Shown in pieces: positions 1 to 7,430 of a stretch of 35,389 nucleotides of DNA. Under the pieces are notes generated by a model, which ran no database searches, was not told the origin of the DNA, and saw only the letters and a program-made list of their open reading frames with translations. The number at the start of each line of letters is the position of its first letter. Positions within the stretch are counted from its first letter, which is position 1. Made by a program: the position numbers and the translations under genes. Source of the stretch: Clostridiales bacterium. GTDB lineage: Bacteria > Bacillota > Clostridia > Christensenellales > Aristaeellaceae. Where the stretch lies: assembly GCA_004556155.1 (NCBI GenBank), contig SFIM01000029.1:1-35389 (forward strand), written 5' to 3'.

Positions 1-1
1 G

Positions 2-82
2 CTCATCGGCACGGATATTGAGCTTCCCTGTCTGCTGGGGAAAACCGTCGTCCGCGTCAACCTTATGAATGCCTCCTGTTAG
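2..82 (+). CDS. possible 3' end of an ORF cut by the window edge
   Basis: One frame is open from the window edge to a TAG at 80-82 and reads LIGTDIELPCLLGKTVVRVN and then LMNASC. It is followed by terminator-like hairpins, which fits the end of a gene. Twenty-six codons are too few to recognise a family, and the open frame could be chance. No function is proposed. Confidence 0.2.
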   Translation, partial: LIGTDIELPCLLGKTVVRVNLMNASC

Positions 83-151
83 TTTATTGGCGCAGTTGGC
101 AGACCACGTCTTTATCCTATCAGGATTTTTTCACCGCCATAGGCTTCTCTG

Positions 152-177
152 AACCACTCGCTTAGCGAGTGGTTTTC
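152..177 (+). terminator. intrinsic terminator-like hairpin
   Basis: Ten-bp perfect arms AACCACTCGC / GCGAGTGGTT with a 3-nt loop run into a T stretch. It probably ends transcription of whatever precedes the window. Confidence 0.65.
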
Positions 178-184
178 GTTATAC

Positions 185-222
185 AAAAAGCCCCCATTTC
201 AGTACGAAATCGGGGGTTTTCT
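185..222 (+). terminator. second terminator-like hairpin, probably bidirectional
   Basis: AAAAGCCCCC.. pairs with ..CGGGGGTTTT with one bulge; A-run before and T-run after, so it could act on both strands. It lies directly after the hairpin at 152-177, giving a double terminator. Confidence 0.6.
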
Positions 223-248
223 TTATGCTTGGGTTTCATTAAGTTTTG

Positions 249-298
249 CTATGACTAACGCTATGACTAATTCCTATGACTAACGCTATGACTAATTT
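249..298. repeat. 25-bp unit repeated twice in tandem, built on CTATGACTAA
   Basis: The 10-mer CTATGACTAA occurs four times, at 249, 261, 274 and 286 (spacing 12, 13, 12), so a unit of about 25 bp is present twice back to back. No gene covers it. Function unknown; it could be a protein-binding iteron-like site or slippage debris next to a lost mobile element. Confidence 0.7.
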
Positions 299-557
299 TG
301 CTTTTTCTGCACCACCCAAATTGCATTATGCATCAATCTAAGAAGGCACAGGTTAAGTTATTGTGAGTAGTCTGTTCCTTCACTTATTACGTCAATAGAA
401 TTCAATTCTGATGCTGTTCGGGGGTGCGTGCATGCTATTCTGATAACGCCCCTTGAGTTTTTCCCCAATCACCTTAGGCGGCAAAGATAATCTTCCTTCT
501 TTTTAGCTTTCAGTCTGCAGGCCTTTCATATCCCCTTCAAAATCTTTTTACCCCCAT
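299..557. other. intergenic stretch without a supported gene
   Basis: AT-richer than the genes to the right. I see short open frames on the minus strand (for example roughly 375-500) but no good ribosome binding site plus start and no recognisable motif, so none is called. It may be decayed DNA of a former insertion. Confidence 0.4.
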
Positions 558-586
558 GGAACAAATCCCGTCCTCTGCCGCGTCAT
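558..586 (+). promoter_or_regulatory. candidate ECF-type promoter upstream of the sigma factor
   Basis: GGAAC at 558-562 and CGTCA at 581-585 are 18 nt apart, measured between the two motifs. This resembles the GGAAC/CGTC layout of promoters read by extracytoplasmic-function sigma factors, which often drive their own genes. It sits about 40 nt before the start codon. This is pattern inference only; no sigma-A promoter is obvious here. Confidence 0.35.
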
Positions 587-627
587 ATAAGCGACCGGTC
601 TGATAAACACAGGAAATCACGGAGGCA

Positions 628-1095
628 ATGATGGACGCTGTAACCTTCCAAAGCGAGGTGCTCAAGATTGAGCGGCTGCTGTATCACGTGGCGTACACGG
701 CGCTGGGCAACCGGCAGGAGTGTGCAGACGCGGTGCAGGAAGCGCTGCTTCGCGCATGGAAAAAGCGCGGTTCGCTGCGATCCCAGGATCATTTCAAGGC
801 CTGGATGGTGCGGATTCTGCTCAATACCATCGCCGATGGCAAGCGCCGCGGCAAGCTGCCCACCACAGAGCTGAGCGATACCTTGCCCGCCGAGGAAAGG
901 CCGGATAACCTGCCGCTTTACGAGGCGCTGCGCGCGCTGCCCGAGGGCATGCGATACGCGGTTGTGCTCGTTTATCTGGACGGCTGCACCATGCGCGAGT
1001 GCGCAAAGATGCTGCGCGTGCCCGAGGGCACCATCAAAAGCCGTTTAAGCCGCGCCAAAGCATTGCTGCGCGATTACCTGTCGGAGGAGGCATGA
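628..1095 (+). CDS. RNA polymerase sigma factor, ECF (sigma-70) family
   Basis: A 155-aa protein with the two regions of an ECF sigma factor. Region 2 lies near residues 10-75 (ADAVQEALLRAWKK followed by KAWMVRILLNTIAD). Region 4 lies near residues 100-150, with the helix-turn-helix CTMRECAKMLRVPEGTIKSR and the ending LSRAKALLRDYL. Such factors redirect RNA polymerase to envelope- or stress-response genes. GGAGG at 621-625 precedes two adjacent ATGs (628 and 631); the second has the better 5-nt spacing, so the true start may be 631. The next gene begins 3 nt after the stop and encodes a membrane protein of anti-sigma type, so the pair is probably a signalling unit. The exact ECF subgroup and inducing signal cannot be read from the sequence. 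Confidence 0.93.
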   Translation: MMDAVTFQSEVLKIERLLYHVAYTALGNRQECADAVQEALLRAWKKRGSLRSQDHFKAWMVRILLNTIADGKRRGKLPTTELSDTLPAEERPDNLPLYEALRALPEGMRYAVVLVYLDGCTMRECAKMLRVPEGTIKSRLSRAKALLRDYLSEEA

Positions 1096-1098
1096 GCC

Positions 1099-2226
1099 AT
1101 GCAAAATGAAAACAACCGTCAGCGGCTGGAAAAGGCGTTTCCGCCCATGGACGCGGCGTTTGACCACGCCGTGCGCAGCACGCTGGAAAACATTGTGCAG
1201 GAGGATACTATGCAGGTAAAACGTCCGCTTCGCGTATTGGCAATTACCCTGGCGCTGGTCATCTGCCTGGCCGGCACGGCGCTGGCAGTGGGCAGCGGCC
1301 TGAATCTTTTCAACTTCTTTGAGGACATCGGCTCCCCCAGCCCCACCGTGCAGCCTGAGGCCTATACCCTCACGGCGCACGACGTGGCCAGCCACAGCTT
1401 TGAGCACACCGACGTGGCCGTCCGCGAGGCGTCCTGGGACGGCCGCGTGCTGCGCATTCTCTACAGCGTGCGCGACCGCACGGTAGATCATGTGTTCACC
1501 GATGATGAAATCTGGACTGAGTACGATCTGCCCGGCGCGCGTCAGGATGGCATCACGGCCGATTGGGGCTGCGACTATCTGTATGTCAATGGCGTCAAGC
1601 TGTGCCTGACCGGCTACATGGCCTCCCGCGCGGGCAGCGAGCCTGGCGAGGTGCTGGTGGCGCTGGAAAGCGACCTGGTGGAGCGCATCGCCTCCGAAAA
1701 GGCCGATATCACCCTGGGCGATACCTTTGAGGTGTGGCTGCCCATCATCGGCATGGGCGGCAAGGATGAAACGCCCGAGGATCTGCATTTCACCGTCCAG
1801 AACACCGATCTGGCCGGCGTGCGCCACATCGCGCTGCCCGAAAAGACCGTGCTGGCTGACGGCACTGAAATCGCCATCACCAACTTCATGATCACCCCCA
1901 TCCGTATATACATCCAGGCCACCGTCACCCTGCCCGCCGGTCTGACCGACGAGGAGATCGATGCCCATGTTTGGGGCATCTCGAAGGAAAGCACCCAGTT
2001 TGGCCAGGAGATTGTGGATGGCGGACGCGGCATCATCAATGCGCCCAAGCAGGAGTTCGTCTCCAAGGATGATGGCACATCCTATGTGGCCTACCATATG
2101 CCCGAGGGTGAGCGCCCGGTGATGAGCTGCGCATATGTGCTGAGCACCAGCGACAGCTACCCCGAGGTGTTCAGGCTGACGATCGACGGCACTGAAATCA
2201 GCGTGCCCAACGTGGACGCAAAGTAA
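1099..2226 (+). CDS. membrane-anchored anti-sigma-like protein (DUF4179-type)
   Basis: A 375-aa protein. Residues 1-43 are a charged cytoplasmic segment, 44-65 form one hydrophobic membrane span (VLAITLALVICLAGTALAVG), and about 310 residues follow outside the cell, rich in beta-type sequence. This N-in/C-out layout directly behind an ECF sigma gene is typical of Firmicutes anti-sigma or co-transcribed regulators with DUF4179-like extracytoplasmic domains: the N-terminus would hold the sigma factor and the outer part would sense the signal. A zinc-binding ZAS motif (HxxxCxxC) is not present, so it is not a classic ZAS anti-sigma. RBS GGAGG lies in the end of the sigma gene; a terminator at 2241-2272 closes the two-gene operon. 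Confidence 0.75.
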   Translation: MQNENNRQRLEKAFPPMDAAFDHAVRSTLENIVQEDTMQVKRPLRVLAITLALVICLAGTALAVGSGLNLFNFFEDIGSPSPTVQPEAYTLTAHDVASHSFEHTDVAVREASWDGRVLRILYSVRDRTVDHVFTDDEIWTEYDLPGARQDGITADWGCDYLYVNGVKLCLTGYMASRAGSEPGEVLVALESDLVERIASEKADITLGDTFEVWLPIIGMGGKDETPEDLHFTVQNTDLAGVRHIALPEKTVLADGTEIAITNFMITPIRIYIQATVTLPAGLTDEEIDAHVWGISKESTQFGQEIVDGGRGIINAPKQEFVSKDDGTSYVAYHMPEGERPVMSCAYVLSTSDSYPEVFRLTIDGTEISVPNVDAK

Positions 2227-2240
2227 CTGAACATGCAAAG

Positions 2241-2272
2241 GCTCCGCTCTCCAGATGGAGGGCGGAGCTTTT
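2241..2272 (+). terminator. intrinsic terminator of the sigma/anti-sigma operon
   Basis: GCTCCGC (2241-2247) pairs with GCGGAGC (2262-2268), then TTTT. It lies 15 nt after the stop of the anti-sigma-like gene. Confidence 0.85.
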
Positions 2273-2298
2273 GCGTGCCGGGGCGTTGCAACGCTCCC

Positions 2299-2398
2299 CC
2301 TCATCCGCTTCGCTGCGGTTTGCGCATGCTGAAAAGTACAGCCAATCAAAAGCCTTCTCCTTGAGGAGAAGGTGCTGAACGCAGTGAAGCGGATGAGG
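2299..2398. repeat. palindromic interspersed repeat, about 100 bp
   Basis: The outer arms CCTCATCCGCTTCGCTGCG (2299-2317) and CGCAGTGAAGCGGATGAGG (2380-2398) are inverted with one mismatch, and an inner palindrome CCTTCTCC..GGAGAAGG sits at 2353-2372. The motif pair (CCTTCTCC..GGAGAAGG next to AGCGGATGAGG) resembles noncoding repeats scattered through many gut Clostridia genomes. No transposase is encoded. The following 2400-2670 holds further dyads (for example ATCCGCC..GGCGGAT at 2531-2559 and GCCACCGCCTGTGGCGGC near 2570-2587) and no gene. Confidence 0.65.
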
Positions 2399-2672
2399 TG
2401 TAGCCGCCGCAGCGGCATTATCTTTTAATAGTTGTGATAACGACCACTACGTGGTCTACGACCCTCACGATTCGGCATAGTCGTTTTGCGACGCTAACGC
2501 TTGCAAAATTCGTTGCCTCATTGGCGCTGCATCCGCCTTCATCTGCCACAGAGGCGGATTACGCACCTCGCCACCGCCTGTGGCGGCGCTATGACGCAAG
2601 AAAGTACCGTATCTCCTTCGTTCCCTGTTCCCTAAAGCTGCGCTCTTTTGCAAAAAAATTTTTCTCTCCCCC

Positions 2673-2700
2673 TTGACAATTCCTGCAAAGCGCATATAAT
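2673..2700 (+). promoter_or_regulatory. sigma-A promoter of clpB
   Basis: Perfect TTGACA (2673-2678) and perfect TATAAT (2695-2700) with a 16-bp spacer. The predicted start of transcription (about 2707) is next to the CtsR box at 2711-2727. Confidence 0.92.
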
Positions 2701-2710
2701 ATCAGTTGAA

Positions 2711-2727
2711 GGTCAAAGTTAGTCAAA
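2711..2727 (+). promoter_or_regulatory. CtsR operator (class III heat-shock box)
   Basis: GGTCAAAGTTAGTCAAA is a direct heptad repeat (GGTCAAA, 3 nt, AGTCAAA) that fits the known CtsR consensus. It lies just downstream of the -10 box, where bound repressor would block transcription. ctsR itself is not in the window, so the repressor must act in trans. Confidence 0.92.
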
Positions 2728-2769
2728 TTTTTGATCTTCCTGATTCCTCGATGAAAGGATGAATGCATT

Positions 2770-5358
2770 ATGAAGGATAATCAATATACACAGAAAAGCA
2801 TCACCGCCATCAACGCTGCGCAAGCCCTGGCCAGCGAGTATGGCAATCAGGAGCTGTCCCAGGCGCACCTGCTGGCCGCGCTGACCGACAGCGCCGACAA
2901 CCTGGTCTATCAGCTGCTGGGCAAAATGCAGCTGGACGCCGCCGCCGTGCACAGCGCCGCTGTGGCCGCGGTGGAAAAGCTGCCCCGCGTAAGCGGCTCC
3001 GCCCGTGAGCAGGGCAAGGTGTATGTGACCGCCGAGATGGATAAGGCGCTGCGCGAGGCCGCCGCCCAGGCGGAGCGCATGCACGATGAGTACATCTCTG
3101 TGGAGCACCTGATGATGGGTCTGCTCTCCGCGCCTGACCGCACGATGAAGGAGATCATGCAGCGCTTTAACCTGACGCAGGACGGCTTCCTCAAGGCGCT
3201 GTCCGCCGTGCGCGGCGCTGCGCGCGTCACCAGCGATTCGCCCGAGGATACCTACGACGCGCTCAAGAAATACGGCAGCGATCTGACCCAGCTGGCGCGC
3301 GAGCATAAGCTGGATCCCGTCATCGGCCGTGACCGCGAGATCCGCGACGTCATCCGCATCCTGAGCCGCAAGAGCAAGAACAACCCCGTGCTGATCGGTG
3401 AACCTGGCGTGGGTAAAACCGCCATTGCCGAGGGCCTGGCGCAGCGTATCGTGCGCGGCGACGTGCCCGAATCCCTACGCGACCGCACCATCTTCTCGCT
3501 GGATATGGGCGCGCTGATTGCCGGCGCCAAGTTCCGCGGCGAGTTTGAAGAGCGCCTCAAGGCCGTACTGGCAGAAATCAAAAAGAGCGAAGGCAAGATC
3601 CTGCTGTTCATCGATGAGCTGCACCTGATTGTGGGCGCGGGCAAAACCGAGGGCAGCATGGACGCGGGCAACCTGCTCAAGCCCATGCTGGCGCGCGGTG
3701 AGCTGCACTGCATCGGCGCGACCACGCTGGATGAATACCGCAAGTATGTAGAAAAGGACGCGGCCCTGGAGCGCCGCTTCCAGCCCGTTCAGGTGGATGA
3801 GCCCACGGTGGAGGATACCATCTCCATCCTGCGCGGCCTGAAGGAGCGCTACGAGGTATTCCACGGCGTCAAGATTCAGGACGCCGCGCTCATCGCCGCC
3901 GCCACGCTGTCCAACCGCTATATCAGCGACCGCTTCCTGCCCGACAAGGCCATCGACCTGGTGGACGAAGCCTGCGCCATGATCCGCACCGAAATGGACT
4001 CCATGCCGCAGGAAATGGATGAAATCCGCCGCCAGATCATGCAGCATGAAATCGAGGAGGCTGCCCTGAAGAAGGAAACCGACGAGCTGAGCAAGGCGCG
4101 CCTGGCGGAGATTCAGAAAGAATTGGCCGATATGCGCGCCCGCTACGATGAGATGAAGTCCAAGTGGACGAACGAAAAGGAATCCATCGGCCGCGTGCAG
4201 AAGCTCCGCGAGGAGATTGAGCGCATGAACGGTGAGATCGAGCATGCCGAGCGCAGCTATGATCTGAACCGTGCGGCACAGCTGAAATACGGCGAGCTGC
4301 CCAAGCTGCAAAAGGAACTCAAGGAGCTGGAAGCCAAGGAGCCTGAAACCCGCACGCTGCTGCGCGACAAGGTGACGGAAGAGGAAATCGCCCGCATCGT
4401 ATCGCGCTGGACGGGCATTCCCGTCAGCAAGCTGATGGAGGGCGAGCGCGAAAAGCTGCTTCGCCTGCCCGAGGTGCTGCATCAGCGCGTGATCGGTCAG
4501 GATGAGGCCGTGCAGGCCGTCAGCGAGGCCATCCTGCGTTCCCGCGCGGGCATCGCGGATGAAAACCGCCCCATCGGCAGCTTCCTGTTCCTGGGTCCCA
4601 CGGGCGTGGGCAAAACCGAGCTTGCCAAGGCGCTGGCCGAGGCGCTGTTTGATGATGAGCGGAGCCTGATCCGTATCGACATGACGGAGTACATGGAGAA
4701 ATTCAGCGTATCCCGCCTGATCGGCGCACCTCCGGGATATGTGGGCTATGATGAAGGCGGTCAGCTAACCGAGGCTGTGCGCCGCAAGCCTTATTCCGTT
4801 GTGCTGTTTGATGAAATGGAAAAGGCGCATCCCGACGTGTTCAACATCCTGCTGCAGATCCTCGACGACGGTCGCGTGACCGACAGCCAGGGACGGACGG
4901 TGGACTTCAAAAACACCATCCTGATCATGACCAGCAACCTGGGCAGCAGCGAGATTCTGGACGGCATCAGCGAAAACGGCACCCTTAGCGAGGAAGCCCG
5001 CAAGAACGTGCAGGCCATTCTGCGCCGCACCTTCAAGCCCGAATTCCTCAACCGTATCGACGACACCGTGATCTTCACGCCCCTCAGCCGCGATCAGGTG
5101 CGCAGCATTGTCAATCTGCTGCTTAACCATCTGCGCGAGCGCCTGGCGGAGCGTCAGGTAAAGCTGACTGTGACCGACGCGGCCATCGATCTGCTGATGG
5201 AGCAGGGCTACGATCCCATCTACGGCGCGCGCCCGATGAAGCGCCTGATCCAGAGCAAGCTGGAAACCCTGTGCGCCCGCGCCATTGTGGCCGGACAGGT
5301 GCACGACGGCCAGCTGACCGTGGACGCCGAAAACGGCGAGTTTGTGATGAAGGAATAA
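2770..5358 (+). CDS. clpB: ClpB, AAA+ protein disaggregase
   Basis: An 862-aa Hsp100 chaperone, normal family length, that with DnaK rescues aggregated proteins after stress. Visible parts: N-terminal Clp repeats (about 1-145), first AAA+ module with Walker A GEPGVGKT at 210-217 and Walker B ILLFIDELH, a long charged coiled-coil middle domain (about 400-525), second AAA+ module with GPTGVGKT at 609-616 and VVLFDEMEKAHPDVFN, and the C-terminal domain with GYDPIYGARPMKR. The coiled-coil length marks it as ClpB rather than ClpC or ClpA. It is a single-gene unit: sigma-A promoter and CtsR box upstream, strong terminator downstream. Placing clpB under CtsR is known in Firmicutes, so heat induction by loss of CtsR binding is the expected regulation. 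Confidence 0.97.
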   Translation: MKDNQYTQKSITAINAAQALASEYGNQELSQAHLLAALTDSADNLVYQLLGKMQLDAAAVHSAAVAAVEKLPRVSGSAREQGKVYVTAEMDKALREAAAQAERMHDEYISVEHLMMGLLSAPDRTMKEIMQRFNLTQDGFLKALSAVRGAARVTSDSPEDTYDALKKYGSDLTQLAREHKLDPVIGRDREIRDVIRILSRKSKNNPVLIGEPGVGKTAIAEGLAQRIVRGDVPESLRDRTIFSLDMGALIAGAKFRGEFEERLKAVLAEIKKSEGKILLFIDELHLIVGAGKTEGSMDAGNLLKPMLARGELHCIGATTLDEYRKYVEKDAALERRFQPVQVDEPTVEDTISILRGLKERYEVFHGVKIQDAALIAAATLSNRYISDRFLPDKAIDLVDEACAMIRTEMDSMPQEMDEIRRQIMQHEIEEAALKKETDELSKARLAEIQKELADMRARYDEMKSKWTNEKESIGRVQKLREEIERMNGEIEHAERSYDLNRAAQLKYGELPKLQKELKELEAKEPETRTLLRDKVTEEEIARIVSRWTGIPVSKLMEGEREKLLRLPEVLHQRVIGQDEAVQAVSEAILRSRAGIADENRPIGSFLFLGPTGVGKTELAKALAEALFDDERSLIRIDMTEYMEKFSVSRLIGAPPGYVGYDEGGQLTEAVRRKPYSVVLFDEMEKAHPDVFNILLQILDDGRVTDSQGRTVDFKNTILIMTSNLGSSEILDGISENGTLSEEARKNVQAILRRTFKPEFLNRIDDTVIFTPLSRDQVRSIVNLLLNHLRERLAERQVKLTVTDAAIDLLMEQGYDPIYGARPMKRLIQSKLETLCARAIVAGQVHDGQLTVDAENGEFVMKE

Positions 5359-5368
5359 CAAAATAAGC

Positions 5369-5408
5369 AACTCCCCCCGTCCGCTTTTCAACGGGCGGGG
5401 GGAGTTTG
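5369..5408 (+). terminator. clpB terminator
   Basis: AACTCCCCCCG.. pairs with ..CGGGCGGGGGGAGTT and is followed by TTTG; a very GC-rich stem 11 nt after the clpB stop. Confidence 0.9.
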
Positions 5409-5450
5409 TATCATTGAAGTTACCGAACATTGAAAAATTGAAGTATCCTA

Positions 5451-5479
5451 TTGCCCTATTACTTCAACAATGTTATAAT
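5451..5479 (+). promoter_or_regulatory. sigma-A promoter of the Cys-rich protein gene
   Basis: TTGCCC (5451-5456), 17-bp spacer, perfect TATAAT (5474-5479). It starts the AT-rich island. Confidence 0.75.
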
Positions 5480-5562
5480 GTGCTTGAGCGCAATTTTCTT
5501 TAGATATAAAACCGACTTATATCAAAGAGAAGTGGTGAACAACATAAGGGAGATATTCTACC

Positions 5563-6498
5563 ATGCGTAAGATTCTTGGACTTGTCATGTCGTTACTCAT
5601 AGTGTTTTCTACTGTATCAACCGTCTTAGCGGAAGAAAGTAACGAATGTCTTTTATGTCATGGCACTAAAGTATTTGAGTGCCCCGAAAATGATTGTACC
5701 AAGGGTAACTTTTGTCTCACATGCATGGATTATTCTTGGACTGGATATTCTGGTATCTGCTCAACATGTAGAGGAACAGGAAAGCAAAACATAATGGGAA
5801 CACTTATGCTTTGTTCCTCGTGCATTGGTTCGGGCAAAGGAACTCCCGATTATAGACGTTGTGAAAAATGCGGTAGTGCTCTTGTATGTGATGATTGTTT
5901 AGGTACTCATAGCATTGCTTGCCCTCTCTGCGACAAGCAATCTTATGTTGAGTTTGTCTACAATCAAACAATGCGTAATGTTCAACAAGCAATTGGTAAT
6001 GAGTTTACGTTCTGTGGCAGTATCGTTGAAACAAGTGAAGTTTCAACTATCAATCACTCTTCTTTGTTAAAAATTGACTACTCTGTATCAGAAACAGTAC
6101 ACATCCCAGTGAATGTAATCTATATTCCTATCAAGGGCGCTACAACCGAAAAACCGCTAATTGGTGATACTGTTCGCGTGTATGCTACTCTATTCTCGGT
6201 TGATGAAAAGAACGATAGCATGCCTACATTTTATTCAAGGTGTATTGATATTGATGGGCTTCAACCTACAACATATGATATGAAACATGACGACTCTTCT
6301 TGGCTGAATTATGTGGCTGAAACGCTTGGATTAACAGCAGACACATCCTCTGTTGATTCATTCTGTGATGAACTTTCCGCAATTGGTTTTATTCCACCTA
6401 ATGCTACTGAGTCAATTAAAGCTATGTTAGAGCAATGTAGTAATAAAGAAGAATTTTTGGAAGCATTTACAATAGCGTTGGCAACTGGTGACTTTTAA
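5563..6498 (+). CDS. secreted Cys-rich protein with DnaJ-like CxxCxG zinc-binding region
   Basis: A 311-aa protein not recognised as a named family. Residues 1-24 are a signal peptide (MRKILGLVMSLLIVFS.., cleavage near VLAEES). Residues about 29-125 hold at least eight CxxC or Cx3-4C pairs, including CLLCHG, CSTCRGTG, CSSCIGSG, CEKCG, CDDC and CPLC; the CxxCxGxG pattern is that of the DnaJ zinc domain, which binds zinc and unfolded protein. Residues about 130-230 look like a small beta domain (ETVHIPVNVIYIPIKG, GDTVRVYATLF), possibly OB-like; the last 60 residues are helical. Start choice: AGGGA about 10 nt upstream and the signal peptide. It has its own promoter and terminator. Codon use and base composition are much more AT-rich than the neighbours, which suggests acquisition by transfer. 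Confidence 0.8.
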   Translation: MRKILGLVMSLLIVFSTVSTVLAEESNECLLCHGTKVFECPENDCTKGNFCLTCMDYSWTGYSGICSTCRGTGKQNIMGTLMLCSSCIGSGKGTPDYRRCEKCGSALVCDDCLGTHSIACPLCDKQSYVEFVYNQTMRNVQQAIGNEFTFCGSIVETSEVSTINHSSLLKIDYSVSETVHIPVNVIYIPIKGATTEKPLIGDTVRVYATLFSVDEKNDSMPTFYSRCIDIDGLQPTTYDMKHDDSSWLNYVAETLGLTADTSSVDSFCDELSAIGFIPPNATESIKAMLEQCSNKEEFLEAFTIALATGDF

Positions 6499-6503
6499 CT
6501 TGA

Positions 6504-6536
6504 AAAGGGAAAGCCGAAAAGGCTTTCCCTTTTTTA
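6504..6536 (+). terminator. terminator of the Cys-rich protein gene
   Basis: AAAGGGAAAGCC (6504-6515), GAAAA-type loop, GGCTTTCCCTTT (6521-6532) and more T. The stop codon of the recombinase remnant on the other strand lies inside its T-tract. Confidence 0.9.
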
Positions 6537-6668
6537 TATAAGTACAGCGTGGCTCTGAATGGCGCTCTCGATGCGCTGAGGCTCAATGCCAATGTAGCGC
6601 TGAGTCACGCTCGCAGAACTGTGCTGAAGGAGCCTCTGAACAAGCGCGATGTCATAACCGCTAGCGCT
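6534..6668 (-). pseudogene. C-terminal remnant of a tyrosine recombinase (second family)
   Basis: On the minus strand, ending at a TAA at 6536-6534, one frame reads SASGYDIALVQRLLQHSSAS then VTQRYIGIEPQRIESAIQSH and AVLI. This is the last 40 or so residues of a short integrase family: LLQHSS carries the conserved His region and QRYIGI carries the nucleophilic Tyr. It is in a different frame from the longer recombinase fragment next to it (a +1 shift at about 6661). The catalytic Arg box HxxR that should precede it is missing. The wording of the motif (YIGIEPQRIESAI) differs from what is expected for the upstream fragment's family, so this may be the tail of another element rather than a deleted middle of the same gene. 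Confidence 0.75.
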
Positions 6669-7251
6669 CTCTGACTCTTTTGTACACGAAGAGCTGTTTA
6701 GCCATTACTGGCGAGAGGGGAACGACTCGCTCCTTGTTTCCCTTGCCATGAACGACAATGTAGTTGTCGTGAATCTGTTCTTCGCACATTGTTATGACCT
6801 CGTTCAACCGCATACCCGTATCAAAGAACAGACAAATCATCGTTTTGTTTCTGACGCTGATGAAGTCCTTTCCTTGGACGCTTGCCAACATGCCCTTGAT
6901 TTCTGCCTCTGTGAAGGAGCGAATCAACACTTTCGGCTGTCTGACATTGTGAACATTCATCGTTGGGCTTTTCGTCAGATACTCTTCATTCAGACAGTAA
7001 CGGAAGAATGTCTTGTAGACCTTCAGAAGGTCATTGATGTAAGAAGGCTTTCTGCCAAGCTTCTCTTTCTCCATCAGAAACTTCTTGATGTGGATACCCT
7101 TGATTTCCTCAAGCTCGGTAATCTTGTGGTTCTGCTCAAGATAGTCAGCGAGATACCCAAGCATCTTGATGTACCCACCAACAGCGCGAGGAGCCATCTT
7201 CCTTGAACAGCAGTCGAACTCATACTCTTGAATCGTGTCCCTAAACAGCAT
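6661..7251 (-). pseudogene. truncated tyrosine recombinase / phage-type integrase (N-terminal two thirds)
   Basis: A 196-aa fragment of a family that is normally about 300 residues or more. The SAM-like DNA-binding domain covers about 1-100 (YIKMLGYLADYLEQ, KTFFRYCLNEEYL). The catalytic domain begins with Arg148 in DTGMRLNEV and the beta-hairpin Lys in HGKGNKERVVPLSP. The frame stops right after VYKRVRER, before HxxR and the Tyr, so it cannot recombine alone. I start it at 7251 because an excellent AGGAGGGG site precedes that ATG by 7 nt; a longer reading frame to 7323 has no RBS. It is AT-rich like the Cys-rich gene, and together they mark the island as a decayed mobile element. Confidence 0.85.
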
Positions 7252-7300
7252 ACAAAAACCCCTCCTTCTGTGACACGAAGCCATCTGAAGGAGGGGAAAG

Positions 7301-7346
7301 TTATCGTACTCGACTGACCTCAAAATGGAGAGGCTTATCGTACTCG
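7301..7346. repeat. short direct repeat upstream of the recombinase fragment
   Basis: TTATCGTACTCG occurs at 7301-7312 and 7335-7346. Direct repeats next to an integrase gene are often arm-binding or attachment sites; that role is only inferred here. The rest of 7252-7430 holds a small hairpin (CAGCTT..AAGCTG near 7377) and no gene. Confidence 0.5.
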
Positions 7347-7430
7347 TTGGAACTTTTTTCTTACTCGCACTCTCTCAGCTTGCGAAAGCTGAAACCTCGC
7401 AAACCCTTACAGCACAAGGCTTTGAGCGAA

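Noticed and set aside
1045..2418. A 457-codon minus-strand frame across the sigma/anti-sigma region
   Set aside because: It is antisense to the anti-sigma-like gene, which has a clear membrane span, RBS and terminator; no motif on the minus strand.
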